Assembly: GCF_023195835.1 (NCBI RefSeq)
Contig: NZ_CP096199.1
Coordinates: forward strand, 1,674,001 to 1,738,000
Length of the DNA: 64,000 nucleotides
Source of the DNA: Vibrio sinaloensis
GTDB taxonomy: Bacteria > Pseudomonadota > Gammaproteobacteria > Enterobacterales > Vibrionaceae
Reading direction: 5' to 3'
Position numbers and translations under genes: made by a program
The notes under the pieces: generated by a model
What the model saw: only the letters and a program-made list of their open reading frames with translations
Database searches by the model: none
Told to the model about the DNA's origin: nothing
In this document: positions 1 through 8,711 of the stretch, piece after piece
How the letters are laid out: the number at the start of each line of letters is the position of its first letter
How positions within the stretch are numbered: the stretch's first letter is position 1

Positions 1-188
1 ACACCCATGCTATTGCCTACTTCCATATCCAACTCGCCCACCAACACCATTTCTACACGAGGAAAGTGAACCTGATAAGCCAAAGGCGGAGGTTTGGGCA
101 GATTGCCAGCAAAGTAGACATCGCTGATCGCTTCCGTCTGTTTCGCATAATATTCAAGTGCTTCTAGTAAATATGTTTTGTCTAGCAT
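1..188 (-). CDS. Regulator-like protein, possibly AraC family, N-terminal part
   Basis: An open frame starts at the ATG complementary to 186-188 and runs off the left edge, so only about 62 residues are visible. They begin MLDKTYLLEALEYYAKQTEA and continue into a Pro-rich strand and a segment ending VEMVLVGELDMEVGNSMG, which reads like the N-terminal cupin arm of an AraC-type activator. The diagnostic C-terminal helix-turn-helix lies outside the window, so the family is an inference. It is divergent from the PhyH-type dioxygenase at 436, the usual arrangement for a regulator and its target. The 247-bp gap between them is A+T-rich and must hold both promoters. Confidence 0.55.
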   Translation of the reverse strand, partial: MLDKTYLLEALEYYAKQTEAISDVYFAGNLPKPPPLAYQVHFPRVEMVLVGELDMEVGNSMG

Positions 189-435
189 GGTTGATTATCT
201 GTATGAGTTTTCATTCCACCCAAATATAGGGTAATTGAGCCTTAAAGCATTGTAGCTATTAACCTCCAACAAGATATTCGAGCAATAACCTTAAGGATAT
301 GTGTTAAATCACACTTTGTTCAATAGTCAACAAATATCCAGTATTTCGAACAATTCCCCTACTTATAAAACGCGTAATGTCCATTATTTTGGTGGTTGAA
401 GTCAGCACTAAAAATAATATTAAAAGGTACCCTAC

Positions 436-1203
436 ATGACACAAATCGCTCAAACGCATTTAAACGCGCTCGGTGCAGATCTTGAACTGTCTCCACAGAT
501 GATCTACGAGCTAGACACCCTAGGTTTCACCGTCATTCACAACGTAGTCGATGAAGATTGGCTTGAAGAGATGCGTCGAACTATCGACATGCTCGTTGAA
601 CGAGAAGGCGAAAACTTGGCGATCGAACATCACCAAGAGGAAGGCGTAACAAGAGTCGCGAACCTGATCAATAAAGGCACCGTGTGGGAAAAGGTCTGGG
701 CACACCCGCTTGCTCTCGCTGCCTGTAAACACATCTTTGGTGGCGCTTTTAAAATATCTAGCCTCAACGCGCGCGAAGCGCATCCTGACTGTGGTCATCA
801 ACCGCTGCATGCTGATTGGAAGAAACCACGTCCTGACTTTCCTAAAGTTCACTTAGTTAACTCTATTTGGGCGATTGACGACCTAACTCGTGAGAATGGT
901 GCACCGCGAATTATCCCCGGCACTCACCTACGACCAGAGTTACCTGAAGAGGTCTTGGAAGATGTCGAAGGGGCCCATCCAGACGAAATCTATCTAGAGT
1001 GCCCAGCGGGCAGCGTGATGATTTTCAACGCTCACACCTGGCATGGTGGAACCATAAACTATGCGGGAACACGCCGCAGAGTGCTGCATGGTTTGTATAT
1101 CGACCGTGATGATGCAGCACAACAAGACCAGCAAAAATGGCTCACGGAGCATACCGCTAGCCGCTTAACTCCAGCTCAAAAATGGCTACTGGATGTAGAG
1201 TAA
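436..1203 (+). CDS. Phytanoyl-CoA dioxygenase (PhyH) family protein
   Basis: A 255-residue Fe(II)/2-oxoglutarate oxygenase-like protein. The metal-binding His-x-Asp is seen in LHADWKK (around residue 120). The distal His lies in HTWHGGTINYAGTRRRVLHG (around residues 200-220), where the following Arg would bind the 2-oxoglutarate carboxylate. The family hydroxylates small molecules such as phytanoyl-CoA or ectoine in the cytoplasm; nothing here reveals the substrate. It starts at the ATG at 436 behind a weak Shine-Dalgarno. It lies divergent from a probable AraC-type regulator and 62 bp ahead of manA in the same direction, so the two may be co-transcribed. Family confident, substrate unknown. 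Confidence 0.85.
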   Translation: MTQIAQTHLNALGADLELSPQMIYELDTLGFTVIHNVVDEDWLEEMRRTIDMLVEREGENLAIEHHQEEGVTRVANLINKGTVWEKVWAHPLALAACKHIFGGAFKISSLNAREAHPDCGHQPLHADWKKPRPDFPKVHLVNSIWAIDDLTRENGAPRIIPGTHLRPELPEEVLEDVEGAHPDEIYLECPAGSVMIFNAHTWHGGTINYAGTRRRVLHGLYIDRDDAAQQDQQKWLTEHTASRLTPAQKWLLDVE

Positions 1204-1265
1204 TTAAAGCCAAGGGTTAGCCGTTCACTACGAATGGTTAACCGATTGAAATAGAGAGACTTAAC

Positions 1266-2453
1266 ATGTCGATATATAAGCTTAGCAACGTCATTCAAAC
1301 CTATGATTGGGGTAGCCTCACTTCTCTCAATGAGATGTTTAATATCGAAAACCCCCAACACTCACCGCAAGCAGAAATGTGGATGGGAACTCATCCTAGA
1401 GGGTGTTCAAAAGTCGCAGACAAAGGTATCGCGTTGAGTGAGTTAGTGGTCGAAGACACTCCGAACATGCTTGGACGCTACACCGCAATGCGTTTTGGCG
1501 AATTGCCATATCTACTTAAAGTCATCGCGGCCGATTCACCACTCTCTATCCAAGTTCATCCTAGCAAAACAAAGGCAGAGCAGGGCTTTCAGCGCGAAGA
1601 ACAGCTAGGAATTCCTATCGATGCCAGCAACCGAAACTATAAAGATGACAACCACAAACCAGAGTTGGTTTACGCACTGACCTTTTTTCTTGCCCTGAAT
1701 GGGTTTAGACCGATTTCAGAGATCATCTCTTTGTTTAAAGAGCTCAACCTCCATTCGATTAATACAATATTGCAATCATTGCTCGCTCAGCCAAATGAGA
1801 GCGGTTTGAAAGGCTTCTTCAAGCACATCATGACATTGTCGGGACAGGATAAACAACAGGCATTAGCAGAACTAAACTCTGCCCTGACACGGCCCGCCAA
1901 AAGTCGACTGGCAAGAGAAGCATTTCACACCATCAAAAAACTATCTGAGCACTACCAAGATGATGTTGGTTTGTTCGCACCGCTTCTGCTCAACATAATC
2001 GAACTCGCTCCAGGAGAAGCTATGTTCCTTCATGCAGAAACGCCACATGCGTATCTGTCAGGCACGGCATTAGAGATCATGGCTAACTCAGACAACGTTT
2101 TACGCGCAGGATTGACTTCCAAGCACATAGATACAGTAGAGTTACTCAACAATGTAACCTTTACTAGCACGCCAACATCCAGTTTGATTCTGGCGCCGGT
2201 GGAAAAGGCATCAAGGTTGAGCTATCCAGTTCCAGTCGATGACTTTTGCTTCGATATTGTCAGTTCAACTGAGAGTGCCCAAACTCTCTATGTAAGAAGT
2301 GCAGAAGTTCTTTTTTGCCTTGACGGCGAAGTGCTGATAGAGACTCCACAGAGCAGCATATCTTTGATCAAAGGCGAGTCTGCATTCATTTCTAACGATT
2401 CTCTGTGTTACAAACTTAGTCAAACAGGGACTCTTGCTAGAGCATATAACTAA
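1266..2453 (+). CDS. manA: Mannose-6-phosphate isomerase, class I
   Basis: A 395-residue cytoplasmic zinc enzyme that interconverts mannose-6-phosphate and fructose-6-phosphate, feeding mannose into glycolysis or GDP-mannose synthesis. The N-terminus (YKLSNVIQTYDWGS) and the motifs PYLLKVIAADSPLSIQVHPSK, DDNHKPELVYAL and FLHAETPHAYLSG are the type I PMI signature and supply the zinc ligands (Gln and His of IQVHP, Glu of KPE, His of ETPHAYL). Length is normal for the family. It follows the PhyH-type gene by 62 bp and is led by a GAGAGAC Shine-Dalgarno. An imperfect inverted repeat (GGGATTA/TAATCCC, 2462-2496) followed by TTTT may be its terminator. Confidence 0.95.
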   Translation: MSIYKLSNVIQTYDWGSLTSLNEMFNIENPQHSPQAEMWMGTHPRGCSKVADKGIALSELVVEDTPNMLGRYTAMRFGELPYLLKVIAADSPLSIQVHPSKTKAEQGFQREEQLGIPIDASNRNYKDDNHKPELVYALTFFLALNGFRPISEIISLFKELNLHSINTILQSLLAQPNESGLKGFFKHIMTLSGQDKQQALAELNSALTRPAKSRLAREAFHTIKKLSEHYQDDVGLFAPLLLNIIELAPGEAMFLHAETPHAYLSGTALEIMANSDNVLRAGLTSKHIDTVELLNNVTFTSTPTSSLILAPVEKASRLSYPVPVDDFCFDIVSSTESAQTLYVRSAEVLFCLDGEVLIETPQSSISLIKGESAFISNDSLCYKLSQTGTLARAYN

Positions 2454-2499
2454 CCACTAGTGGGATTAACACGTTATTAGTCTGACGAGCTAATCCCTT

Positions 2500-2961
2500 T
2501 TATATCCAGCGCCTCACTCGCTGTTTGTAATCTTTGTACTCAACACCGAATAACGTTTCCAGCGCTCGCTCTTCGGGTTGGATTTGGAAACGGTTCATGT
2601 ACAGCACAAAACCAAAACTGAAAGCAATCGACAAGATATTCTGTTGCCAGTACGCAAAGCCAAAAATAAGCAAAAATAGCCCCAAATACATTGGATTACG
2701 TGAGTAGGCAAAAATGCCGCTATCGACGACGGTTGAGGCCGAGTGGACTTTCACCGGATTCACTGTGGTTTTGGCGCGGCGAAACTCTATGATCCCTGCT
2801 AGCCCTACCACACCGGAGGCGACAAAGCAGAGCAGAAATACCATATTGCTCAATGGTAACGGGTAGCGAAATGCCAAGAATTCGTGGCTAATTTGATTGA
2901 TTGCGACAATAAACAACACAAACAGTGCCACCGGCGGGATTTTTGTCTCAAGTGCTTGCAT
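2500..2961 (-). CDS. Isoprenylcysteine carboxyl methyltransferase-like membrane protein
   Basis: A 153-residue protein with about four hydrophobic segments (residues 9-25, 38-60, 95-110, 112-125). The motifs SRNPMYLGL and PEERALETLFGVEYKDYKQRVRRWI match the S-adenosylmethionine-binding C-terminus of the ICMT/PEMT-like membrane methyltransferase families. In bacteria these small relatives usually have unknown substrates, often lipids or small molecules. It is on the opposite strand to manA and convergent with it. It lies downstream of ydiJ but behind that gene's terminator, so it is probably transcribed on its own. Confidence 0.8.
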   Translation of the reverse strand: MQALETKIPPVALFVLFIVAINQISHEFLAFRYPLPLSNMVFLLCFVASGVVGLAGIIEFRRAKTTVNPVKVHSASTVVDSGIFAYSRNPMYLGLFLLIFGFAYWQQNILSIAFSFGFVLYMNRFQIQPEERALETLFGVEYKDYKQRVRRWI

Positions 2962-2995
2962 GATAAGTCCTGTTTACTAGGGTCTGTTGACCCAA

Positions 2996-3028
2996 TAAAA
3001 AAATAGCTCAACTTTTTCGGTTGAGCTA
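2996..3028 (-). terminator. Rho-independent terminator of ydiJ
   Basis: Read on the minus strand, a perfect 9-bp stem TAGCTCAAC/GTTGAGCTA with a CGAAAAA loop is followed by seven T residues, a few bases past the ydiJ stop. Confidence 0.85.
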
Positions 3029-3037
3029 TCGAACGCA

Positions 3038-6000
3038 CTAAATGATAGATAGCAAAGCTTGCAGCGGATGCTTGGTCTTCACCTGCTCAAAGCGCTTTAC
3101 TTGACTTCGGCAAGAGTAACCGGTGATCAGGCAGCGATCCTGTGGCAAATCTTGTAAGCGTGGTTTCCAACTTAAGCCGTAGATGTCCTTCGACATTTGC
3201 AGTTTATCCACTTCGTGGCCGAACGTTCCCGCCATGCCACAACATCCTACCGGTACAGTCTGCAAGCTCGCGCCAAAGTGGGCAAAAATTGCGCCCCACT
3301 CTTTTTCGGCATTGGGCATCTTGGTTTTCTCAGTACAGTGAGCAAACAGATACCAAGGCTTGGCGTCGTTCTGTTCAGCTTGTTCAAATTCAGCCAATCG
3401 CGGCTGTAACCATTCGTGAACAGTGAGCACTTCAAAATCACCACGCTTGTCACCTAACACTTCTTGATACTCATCGCGGTAACACAGCACTAGCGCAGGG
3501 TCGACCCCAACTAATGGAATATTGATGTCGGCGACCTGTTGCAAAAAGGCAGCAGTGTTCGCCGCATTCGCAGCGAATTGTTTGAGAAAACCTTTTATGT
3601 GCTGCGCTTTGCCATTGGGCTTAAACGGCAACAGAATCGGTGTCTTGCCGAGTTTCATTACCAGTTGAGCGAAGTCGGCCACCACCTCTGCATCGTAGTA
3701 ACTGGTAAAGGGGTCTTGAACGATCACGACATGGTTAGCTTTATCCTGCTGCGATAGGGCAGCCAACTGCTGTAAATCGAAACGCGGTAAGTGCGCAAGC
3801 CGTTCACTCAAGGTGGGGGTCGATAGCAGTGGTGCATCCACATAACCGACGGTTTTTGCTGTTAAATCTTGCACCCAACGTTGCTTTAACGCCCCATTAA
3901 CCAGCTTAGGGGCTTTAGCCATCAGCGGCAGCATAGTCTCAATGTTGGCAACCAGATAATCCTTTGCCGGACGTTGATAGCGAGAGTAGTAGATGTTCAA
4001 GAATCGTGAGCGAAAACTCGGCACATCGACCTTGATCGGACATTGACTGGCACAGGCTTTACACGCCAAACACCCATTCATCGCCTCATACACTTCATGC
4101 GAAAAGTCATACTCATGACGCTTGTTAAGGTTATTACGCACCCGGTCAATCATGGTTTTAATTGACGCGTTTTTCTCAAGCGTCTGTTTCTCGAGATCAA
4201 GTATATCCACGCCCTGCTCTGTCAATTGGCGTAGCCACTCTCTAACTAGGCCCGCACGTCCTTTGGGTGAATGACGACGGTCGGCGGTGACTTTCATCGA
4301 AGGACACATCGGCGAAGAGGTATCGTAGTTGAAACATAAGCCGTTGCCGTTACACTCCATCGCCTGTTTAAAGCTATCACGCACTTCAACATCAATTTGT
4401 CGATCATAGTAACCACGCTTGGTGTCGGTGACTTTCACCAACGTTTCGTTGCTCTCAAGCGGCGTACAGATTTTACCCGGGTTCATTTTGTTGTGCGGGT
4501 CAAATGCGGCTTTTACGCGGCGAAGCTCGGTGAACAGCTCATCACCAAAAAACTCTGGACCGTATTCCGAGCGAAACCCTTTGCCATGCTCGCCCCACAT
4601 CAAACCACCATACTTGGCGACAAGCTTGACGACTTCGTCAGAGATTTCGTGCATCAGGGCTTCTTGTTTGGGATCGCACAAATCCAAAGCCGGCCGTACG
4701 TGCAATACGCCCGCATCAACGTGACCAAACATTCCGTAGTTGAGCGATTTGGCGTCTAGCAACTCTCTAAACTCTGCGATAAAGTCCGCCAGATTCTCTG
4801 GCGGTACACAGGTATCTTCGGCAAAGGCGACGGGCTTCGCTCGACCTTTTGCCGCGCCCAGCAGCCCCACAGCTTTTTTACGCATGTTGTAGATACGGCC
4901 GATACTGGCTAGATCATCACACACTTGATAGCCGATAATTCCGGCTTGATTGTCTTCCATCATGCTATCAAGACGTTGACACAGTGAGCTCACTTGCTGC
5001 GCGACCTCTTGTTCGTCTTGACCAGCAAACTCCACCATATTGATCCCTTGCATCTCTTTGCCAGGAACATCGGTCAACAAGTCACTGACGGTGTGCCAAA
5101 CGATGTCTTGTTTGGCGAGATTGAGCACTTTGGAATCGACCGTTTCTACCGACAACGCGCTGGCTTCGACCATGAAAGGCGCATTGCGCAGCGCTGAGTC
5201 AAAGCTGTTGTACTTGATGTTGACCAAAGTACGAGCTTTCGGAATCGGAGTGAGATTGAGCTTTGCTTCGGTGATAAACGCCAGTGAACCCTCTGCACCG
5301 CAAAGCACCCGCGTTAGATCGAAGCAGTCATTGTCGGTATCGAGCGCATTTTTTAGGTCATAGCCGGTGAGAAAGCGATTGAGTGGAGGAAATTTATCTT
5401 CAATTTGCTGACGCTTGTCACGACAAACTCGCTCAGTTTGATGATAAGCCTGATAAGCAAACTCGCCCTCGGTTGGCATACCATGAGATAGGTCAGACTC
5501 AAGGACCGAACCATCGGCAAACACCGCTTGCAAAGAGAGAACATGGTCGGAAGTTTTACCGTATTTTAGCGACCCTTGTCCCGAGGCATCAGTGTTAATC
5601 ATGCCACCGAGTGTGGCGCGATTACTGGTCGACAAATCGGGCGAGAAAAAATAGCCGTAAGGGCGTACCGCATCATTAAGTTGATCTTTCACGACACCGG
5701 TTTGAACTCGTACCCAACCCTCTTCAGCGTTGATCTCTAGCACTTTGTTCATGTGGCGAGACAAATCGACCACAATCCCTTTGGTCAGTGATTGACCATT
5801 GGTGCCCGTACCGCCACCACGAGGCGAAAAGGTCACGCGTTCGTATTCAGGTTTAGTGGCGAGTTTGCCAATCAGCATCACGTCTTGAGTGCTTTTCGGG
5901 TGCACTACGGCTTGAGGCAGTTGCTGATAAACACTGTTGTCGGTGGCTACGGCCAATCGGTTTGAATATTGGCTCTCGATATCGCCGCTAAAACCGGCGT

Positions 6001-6070
6001 TTTTGAGCGCTTCGAGAAAGGTGAGAACGATCGGATCAACATCCGACTGTGAATGTAATCTTGGTAACAT
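3038..6070 (-). CDS. ydiJ: D-2-hydroxyglutarate dehydrogenase-type FAD/Fe-S oxidoreductase
   Basis: A 1010-residue fusion flavoprotein. The N-terminal half is an FAD-binding type 4 domain (RGGGTGTNGQSLTKGIVVDLS near residue 85) followed by an FAD-oxidase C-terminal domain (GMFGHVDAGVLHVRP, MWGEHGKGFRSEYG). The C-terminal half has Fe-S cysteine clusters (CLACKACASQCP near residue 665 and an upstream CNGNGLC...MCPSMK set) and a cysteine-rich CCG-type motif near the end (VGCCGMAGTFGHE). The order and length match E. coli YdiJ, reported to oxidise D-2-hydroxyglutarate to 2-oxoglutarate with electrons passed through the Fe-S centre. Transcribed alone with its own terminator. Confidence 0.93.
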   Translation of the reverse strand: MLPRLHSQSDVDPIVLTFLEALKNAGFSGDIESQYSNRLAVATDNSVYQQLPQAVVHPKSTQDVMLIGKLATKPEYERVTFSPRGGGTGTNGQSLTKGIVVDLSRHMNKVLEINAEEGWVRVQTGVVKDQLNDAVRPYGYFFSPDLSTSNRATLGGMINTDASGQGSLKYGKTSDHVLSLQAVFADGSVLESDLSHGMPTEGEFAYQAYHQTERVCRDKRQQIEDKFPPLNRFLTGYDLKNALDTDNDCFDLTRVLCGAEGSLAFITEAKLNLTPIPKARTLVNIKYNSFDSALRNAPFMVEASALSVETVDSKVLNLAKQDIVWHTVSDLLTDVPGKEMQGINMVEFAGQDEQEVAQQVSSLCQRLDSMMEDNQAGIIGYQVCDDLASIGRIYNMRKKAVGLLGAAKGRAKPVAFAEDTCVPPENLADFIAEFRELLDAKSLNYGMFGHVDAGVLHVRPALDLCDPKQEALMHEISDEVVKLVAKYGGLMWGEHGKGFRSEYGPEFFGDELFTELRRVKAAFDPHNKMNPGKICTPLESNETLVKVTDTKRGYYDRQIDVEVRDSFKQAMECNGNGLCFNYDTSSPMCPSMKVTADRRHSPKGRAGLVREWLRQLTEQGVDILDLEKQTLEKNASIKTMIDRVRNNLNKRHEYDFSHEVYEAMNGCLACKACASQCPIKVDVPSFRSRFLNIYYSRYQRPAKDYLVANIETMLPLMAKAPKLVNGALKQRWVQDLTAKTVGYVDAPLLSTPTLSERLAHLPRFDLQQLAALSQQDKANHVVIVQDPFTSYYDAEVVADFAQLVMKLGKTPILLPFKPNGKAQHIKGFLKQFAANAANTAAFLQQVADINIPLVGVDPALVLCYRDEYQEVLGDKRGDFEVLTVHEWLQPRLAEFEQAEQNDAKPWYLFAHCTEKTKMPNAEKEWGAIFAHFGASLQTVPVGCCGMAGTFGHEVDKLQMSKDIYGLSWKPRLQDLPQDRCLITGYSCRSQVKRFEQVKTKHPLQALLSII

Positions 6071-6258
6071 TTGCTTCCTGCCCCCTACGACGCCGATCCT
6101 ATCAGCACTGGGGTCATCTGGTTTTTAACTATTTTTTGAATTAGGTCACTTTACAACATTTAAAAGGGTGATCAAAACAGAAATGCAGTGTCAGAATGGT
6201 AAAAATCGCATTTTTTTCCCACACTTATATCTAGCCTTTCTAAATTGTAAGTGTCTTT

Positions 6259-6954
6259 ATGAGCGAATCATCAATGAAAAGAAACAAAGTCGTAACTACC
6301 GAAGATATTCTATTGAAATTGTGTCAGTCTGTTTCTGGCGTTCTCACCTCTGCCACCAGCTCGAATGTGACCTATTCAGCCATGGTACAAAAAATCACAA
6401 AAACCAGCTTAAAGCCTGACTTCGGTTGCTTCGTGCTATTCGACGGTGGATTCTCAGGTTTGGTGGTGATCAACTTCACGTCTAAGGCAGCGTTAGAACT
6501 CTACACCAACTACATGCGCAACATGGGAATGCCGGAAGATGAGTTGGCAGTGCTTCATACCTCAGATGAAGTGGCCGATGTGTTGGGCGAACTGATGAAC
6601 CAGTTGGTGGGTCACTTTACCAACCAAGTGCGCAAAGAGCTGCAAACGCACATCACTCAAAACCAACCCAAAATGTTGTCACTCAACAAGCAGGTAAACT
6701 TGTCTGTCGACACCAATTTGGATCGCCCACAAGCTCGCCGAGTCACCTTCTCAACGGAAAAAGGCAATATCTTCTATCTTGAGTTAGCCATGGATAAAAC
6801 CGAGTTCATTCAACTTGAAGAATTCGAAGTGGCAGAAGACGAGTGTCCAGATGATATTCTTGAGCAAGCTCAGCAACAAATGAAACAGAAGCAGTCGCAA
6901 CCGGCGGCTGAGAAAGGCAATTCCGACGACTTGCTTGATGAATTAGGCATCTAA
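6259..6954 (+). CDS. DUF3334 protein with CheC/CheX-like phosphatase signature and CheZ-like tail
   Basis: A 231-residue cytoplasmic protein I recognise as DUF3334, a family without assigned function that is common in vibrios. What I see: residues 107-137 fit D-x3-E-x2-N-x22-P (D107, E111, N114, P137), which is how I recall the catalytic signature of the CheC/CheX/FliY CheY-P phosphatases. The preceding segment (CFVLFDGGFSGLVVINF) resembles the CheC-fold strand that runs into that helix. A Gln-rich, probably disordered linker (about 203-222) leads to the last residues DDLLDELGI, close to the CheY-binding C-terminal peptide of CheZ (DDLLDSLGF). Inference: a phosphatase acting on CheY or a CheY-like receiver. 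Start at 6259; an internal ATG at 6274 is an alternative. It has its own terminator and no chemotaxis neighbours. Confidence 0.8.
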   Translation: MSESSMKRNKVVTTEDILLKLCQSVSGVLTSATSSNVTYSAMVQKITKTSLKPDFGCFVLFDGGFSGLVVINFTSKAALELYTNYMRNMGMPEDELAVLHTSDEVADVLGELMNQLVGHFTNQVRKELQTHITQNQPKMLSLNKQVNLSVDTNLDRPQARRVTFSTEKGNIFYLELAMDKTEFIQLEEFEVAEDECPDDILEQAQQQMKQKQSQPAAEKGNSDDLLDELGI

Positions 6955-6978
6955 TCCTTCTCTCTTTCTATTCAGCTT

Positions 6979-7005
6979 AGGCTAACTCCATCGGGGTTAG
7001 CCTTT
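6979..7005 (+). terminator. Terminator after the DUF3334 gene
   Basis: Inverted repeat AGGCTAACTCC/GGGGTTAGCCT with a three-base loop, followed by a T-rich stretch (TTGTCATTTTT). Confidence 0.75.
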
Positions 7006-7084
7006 GTCATTTTTACTCGATCCGATTTCCGTTTTGGCGCTGAAAACGGTAAAATGTCCGACTTTGTCAATTTAGTGAGATTTG

Positions 7085-7777
7085 ATGCGGTCGATGGATA
7101 AACAAAAAGCCCTCAAAAAAATTGCGAAATGTCTAGAGCTCGGTAATTCAGCTAACGTCAACGAAGCGGCTAATGCGATAAAAATGGCGCACCGTTTGAT
7201 GCTGAAATACGGCCTCGATAAAGATGACATCGAGTTCATTAAAATGGGCAAAACCCAATCCACTCACTTATTACCTGCTGATGTCAGCTCCAACCTGCTG
7301 CGTATCATTCGCGGCATCAATACCAAATTCGGCGTCGAAGCGGTGCTGCTCAATCACAAAGGGCTAAAACGAGTCGAATTTATCGGTGAAGCCGATCGCG
7401 CCATCTTTGCCGCCTTCGCGTTCGACATCATTTATCGTGAGATGAATGAACAAACTGGCCGTTTTCGTAATAGCTTTGCCGGTACAGGTACACCAACCGC
7501 AGAAGTGACTCGACGCGTTAACTCCTTTCTTTCCGGTTGGGTCGAAGGCGCACTCGAAAAGCTGCCTATCATCAGTCCTGACGAAGAATCAGCAAAAAAA
7601 ATCGACGATTACATCGACAAAGAGTTTCAAAACATCGACCGTGAGACGTTCAAACAGCAGCTGCGTGAGGCGATGAAGAACCTGACTGAAGATTATGAAG
7701 TCGGGCTAAAAAAAGGCCGCACCGTTTCAGTGAATCGCCCAATCGACGGCGCACAAGCCCCCAAAATGCTGCGATAG
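7085..7777 (+). CDS. DUF2786 domain-containing protein
   Basis: About 230 residues. The N-terminus MDKQKALKKIAKCLELGNSANVNEAANAI, followed by MAHRLMLKYGLDKDDIE, is the conserved DUF2786 module, which occurs in bacterial and phage proteins of unknown function. The rest is helical and charged with no motif I can name. The reading frame is open from a TTG at 7082, with ATG codons at 7085 and 7094. I chose 7085 because a GTGAG sits five bases upstream; 7094 would begin exactly at the domain consensus. No signal peptide. It stands between its neighbours with separate spacing. Confidence 0.75.
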   Translation: MRSMDKQKALKKIAKCLELGNSANVNEAANAIKMAHRLMLKYGLDKDDIEFIKMGKTQSTHLLPADVSSNLLRIIRGINTKFGVEAVLLNHKGLKRVEFIGEADRAIFAAFAFDIIYREMNEQTGRFRNSFAGTGTPTAEVTRRVNSFLSGWVEGALEKLPIISPDEESAKKIDDYIDKEFQNIDRETFKQQLREAMKNLTEDYEVGLKKGRTVSVNRPIDGAQAPKMLR

Positions 7778-7919
7778 CACAAAGCTTATTCAGCTATCGT
7801 TAATATTCAGTCAATTAATCTATTCATCAATTGACAGTGTGCATGGTATCGGCTTTATTCATGGTACACATTCACCAGAACAATCTGGTCAAAATATAAT
7901 GATACACGGAGAAGTTATC

Positions 7920-8588
7920 GTGAAGAAAATTACGCTTGCGCTTGCAGTCGCTATCGCCCTCTCTGGCTGTCAGGCCACACAGCGACAAAACGCTACTACT
8001 GGCGAAACAGAGACCAACTCTGCAACCCAAGGCGCGCTGATTGGCGCCATTGCGGGTGCCGCTGTCGGCTTAGCAACCGGTGATGATGCCAAAGAGCGCC
8101 GACAACGCGCACTCGTTGGCGCTGCCGGCGGGGCTGCGGTCGGTGGTGGTATCGGCTACTACTTCGATCAACAAGAAGCAGCGCTACGCAAAGAGCTGCT
8201 AGACTCAGGGGTTCAAGTTGAACGCGTGGGCGAAAATCAACTCTTGCTGCGCCTAGAAAACGGTATTGGCTTTCAAACTAACTCCTACCAGCTCGACCCA
8301 AGCATTCACAAAACTCTGCGCGGTGTAGCGCGGATATTGGTTGAATACCCAGACACCAGTTTAGTGATCGATGGTCACACCGACAGCACCGGCAGTGATA
8401 CGACCAACCAAATTCTGTCTGAACGCCGCGCCGAATCCGTACGCGGATATCTCGTTGGTCAAGGTGTTGCTGCTGGACGCGCGATCGCTCGCGGCAACGG
8501 CGAACGCTACCCACTATGCAGCAACAGCACCGCCGAGGGTCGAGCGTGTAACCGCCGAGTCGAAATTCAGATCTTGCCACTCAAATAA
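7920..8588 (+). CDS. OmpA-family peptidoglycan-binding lipoprotein (YiaD-like)
   Basis: A 222-residue outer-membrane lipoprotein. A GTG start at 7920, nine bases after a GGAG, gives a type II signal peptide with lipobox LSGC. An upstream in-frame ATG at 7839 would bury that signal and is rejected. Residues 35-80 form glycine-zipper repeats (GALIGAIAGAAVGLATG and GAAGGAAVGGGIGYYF), likely membrane-embedded. The C-terminal OmpA domain carries LVIDGHTDSTGSDTTNQILSERRAESVRGYL and ends NRRVEIQI; its Asp and Arg bind the diaminopimelate of peptidoglycan. Overall it matches YiaD-type proteins. It is followed by a strong terminator and so is monocistronic. Confidence 0.92.
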   Translation: MKKITLALAVAIALSGCQATQRQNATTGETETNSATQGALIGAIAGAAVGLATGDDAKERRQRALVGAAGGAAVGGGIGYYFDQQEAALRKELLDSGVQVERVGENQLLLRLENGIGFQTNSYQLDPSIHKTLRGVARILVEYPDTSLVIDGHTDSTGSDTTNQILSERRAESVRGYLVGQGVAAGRAIARGNGERYPLCSNSTAEGRACNRRVEIQILPLK

Positions 8589-8612
8589 CGGGGCGGGTCA
8601 ACTTAATTGACA

Positions 8613-8639
8613 ATGGCTTCTTCGGAAGCCATTTTTTTT
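8613..8639 (+). terminator. Terminator after the OmpA-family lipoprotein gene
   Basis: Perfect stem ATGGCTTC/GAAGCCAT around a TTCG tetraloop, followed by eight T residues. Confidence 0.9.
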
Positions 8640-8711
8640 GCCCTATGGGTCTAATTTATGCGGTGAATTGATATACTTAGCCAATAGTGTTTCGATTGAT
8701 GTGAGATTATT

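Noticed and set aside
298..316. CRP site in the PhyH promoter region (TGTGTTAAATCACA)
   Set aside because: The half-sites are four bases apart instead of six.
520..852. 110-codon minus-strand ORF inside the PhyH gene
   Set aside because: Antisense shadow of a well-supported gene.
8278..8580. 100-codon minus-strand ORF in the OmpA domain
   Set aside because: Antisense shadow, Cys/Arg-rich composition typical of such frames.
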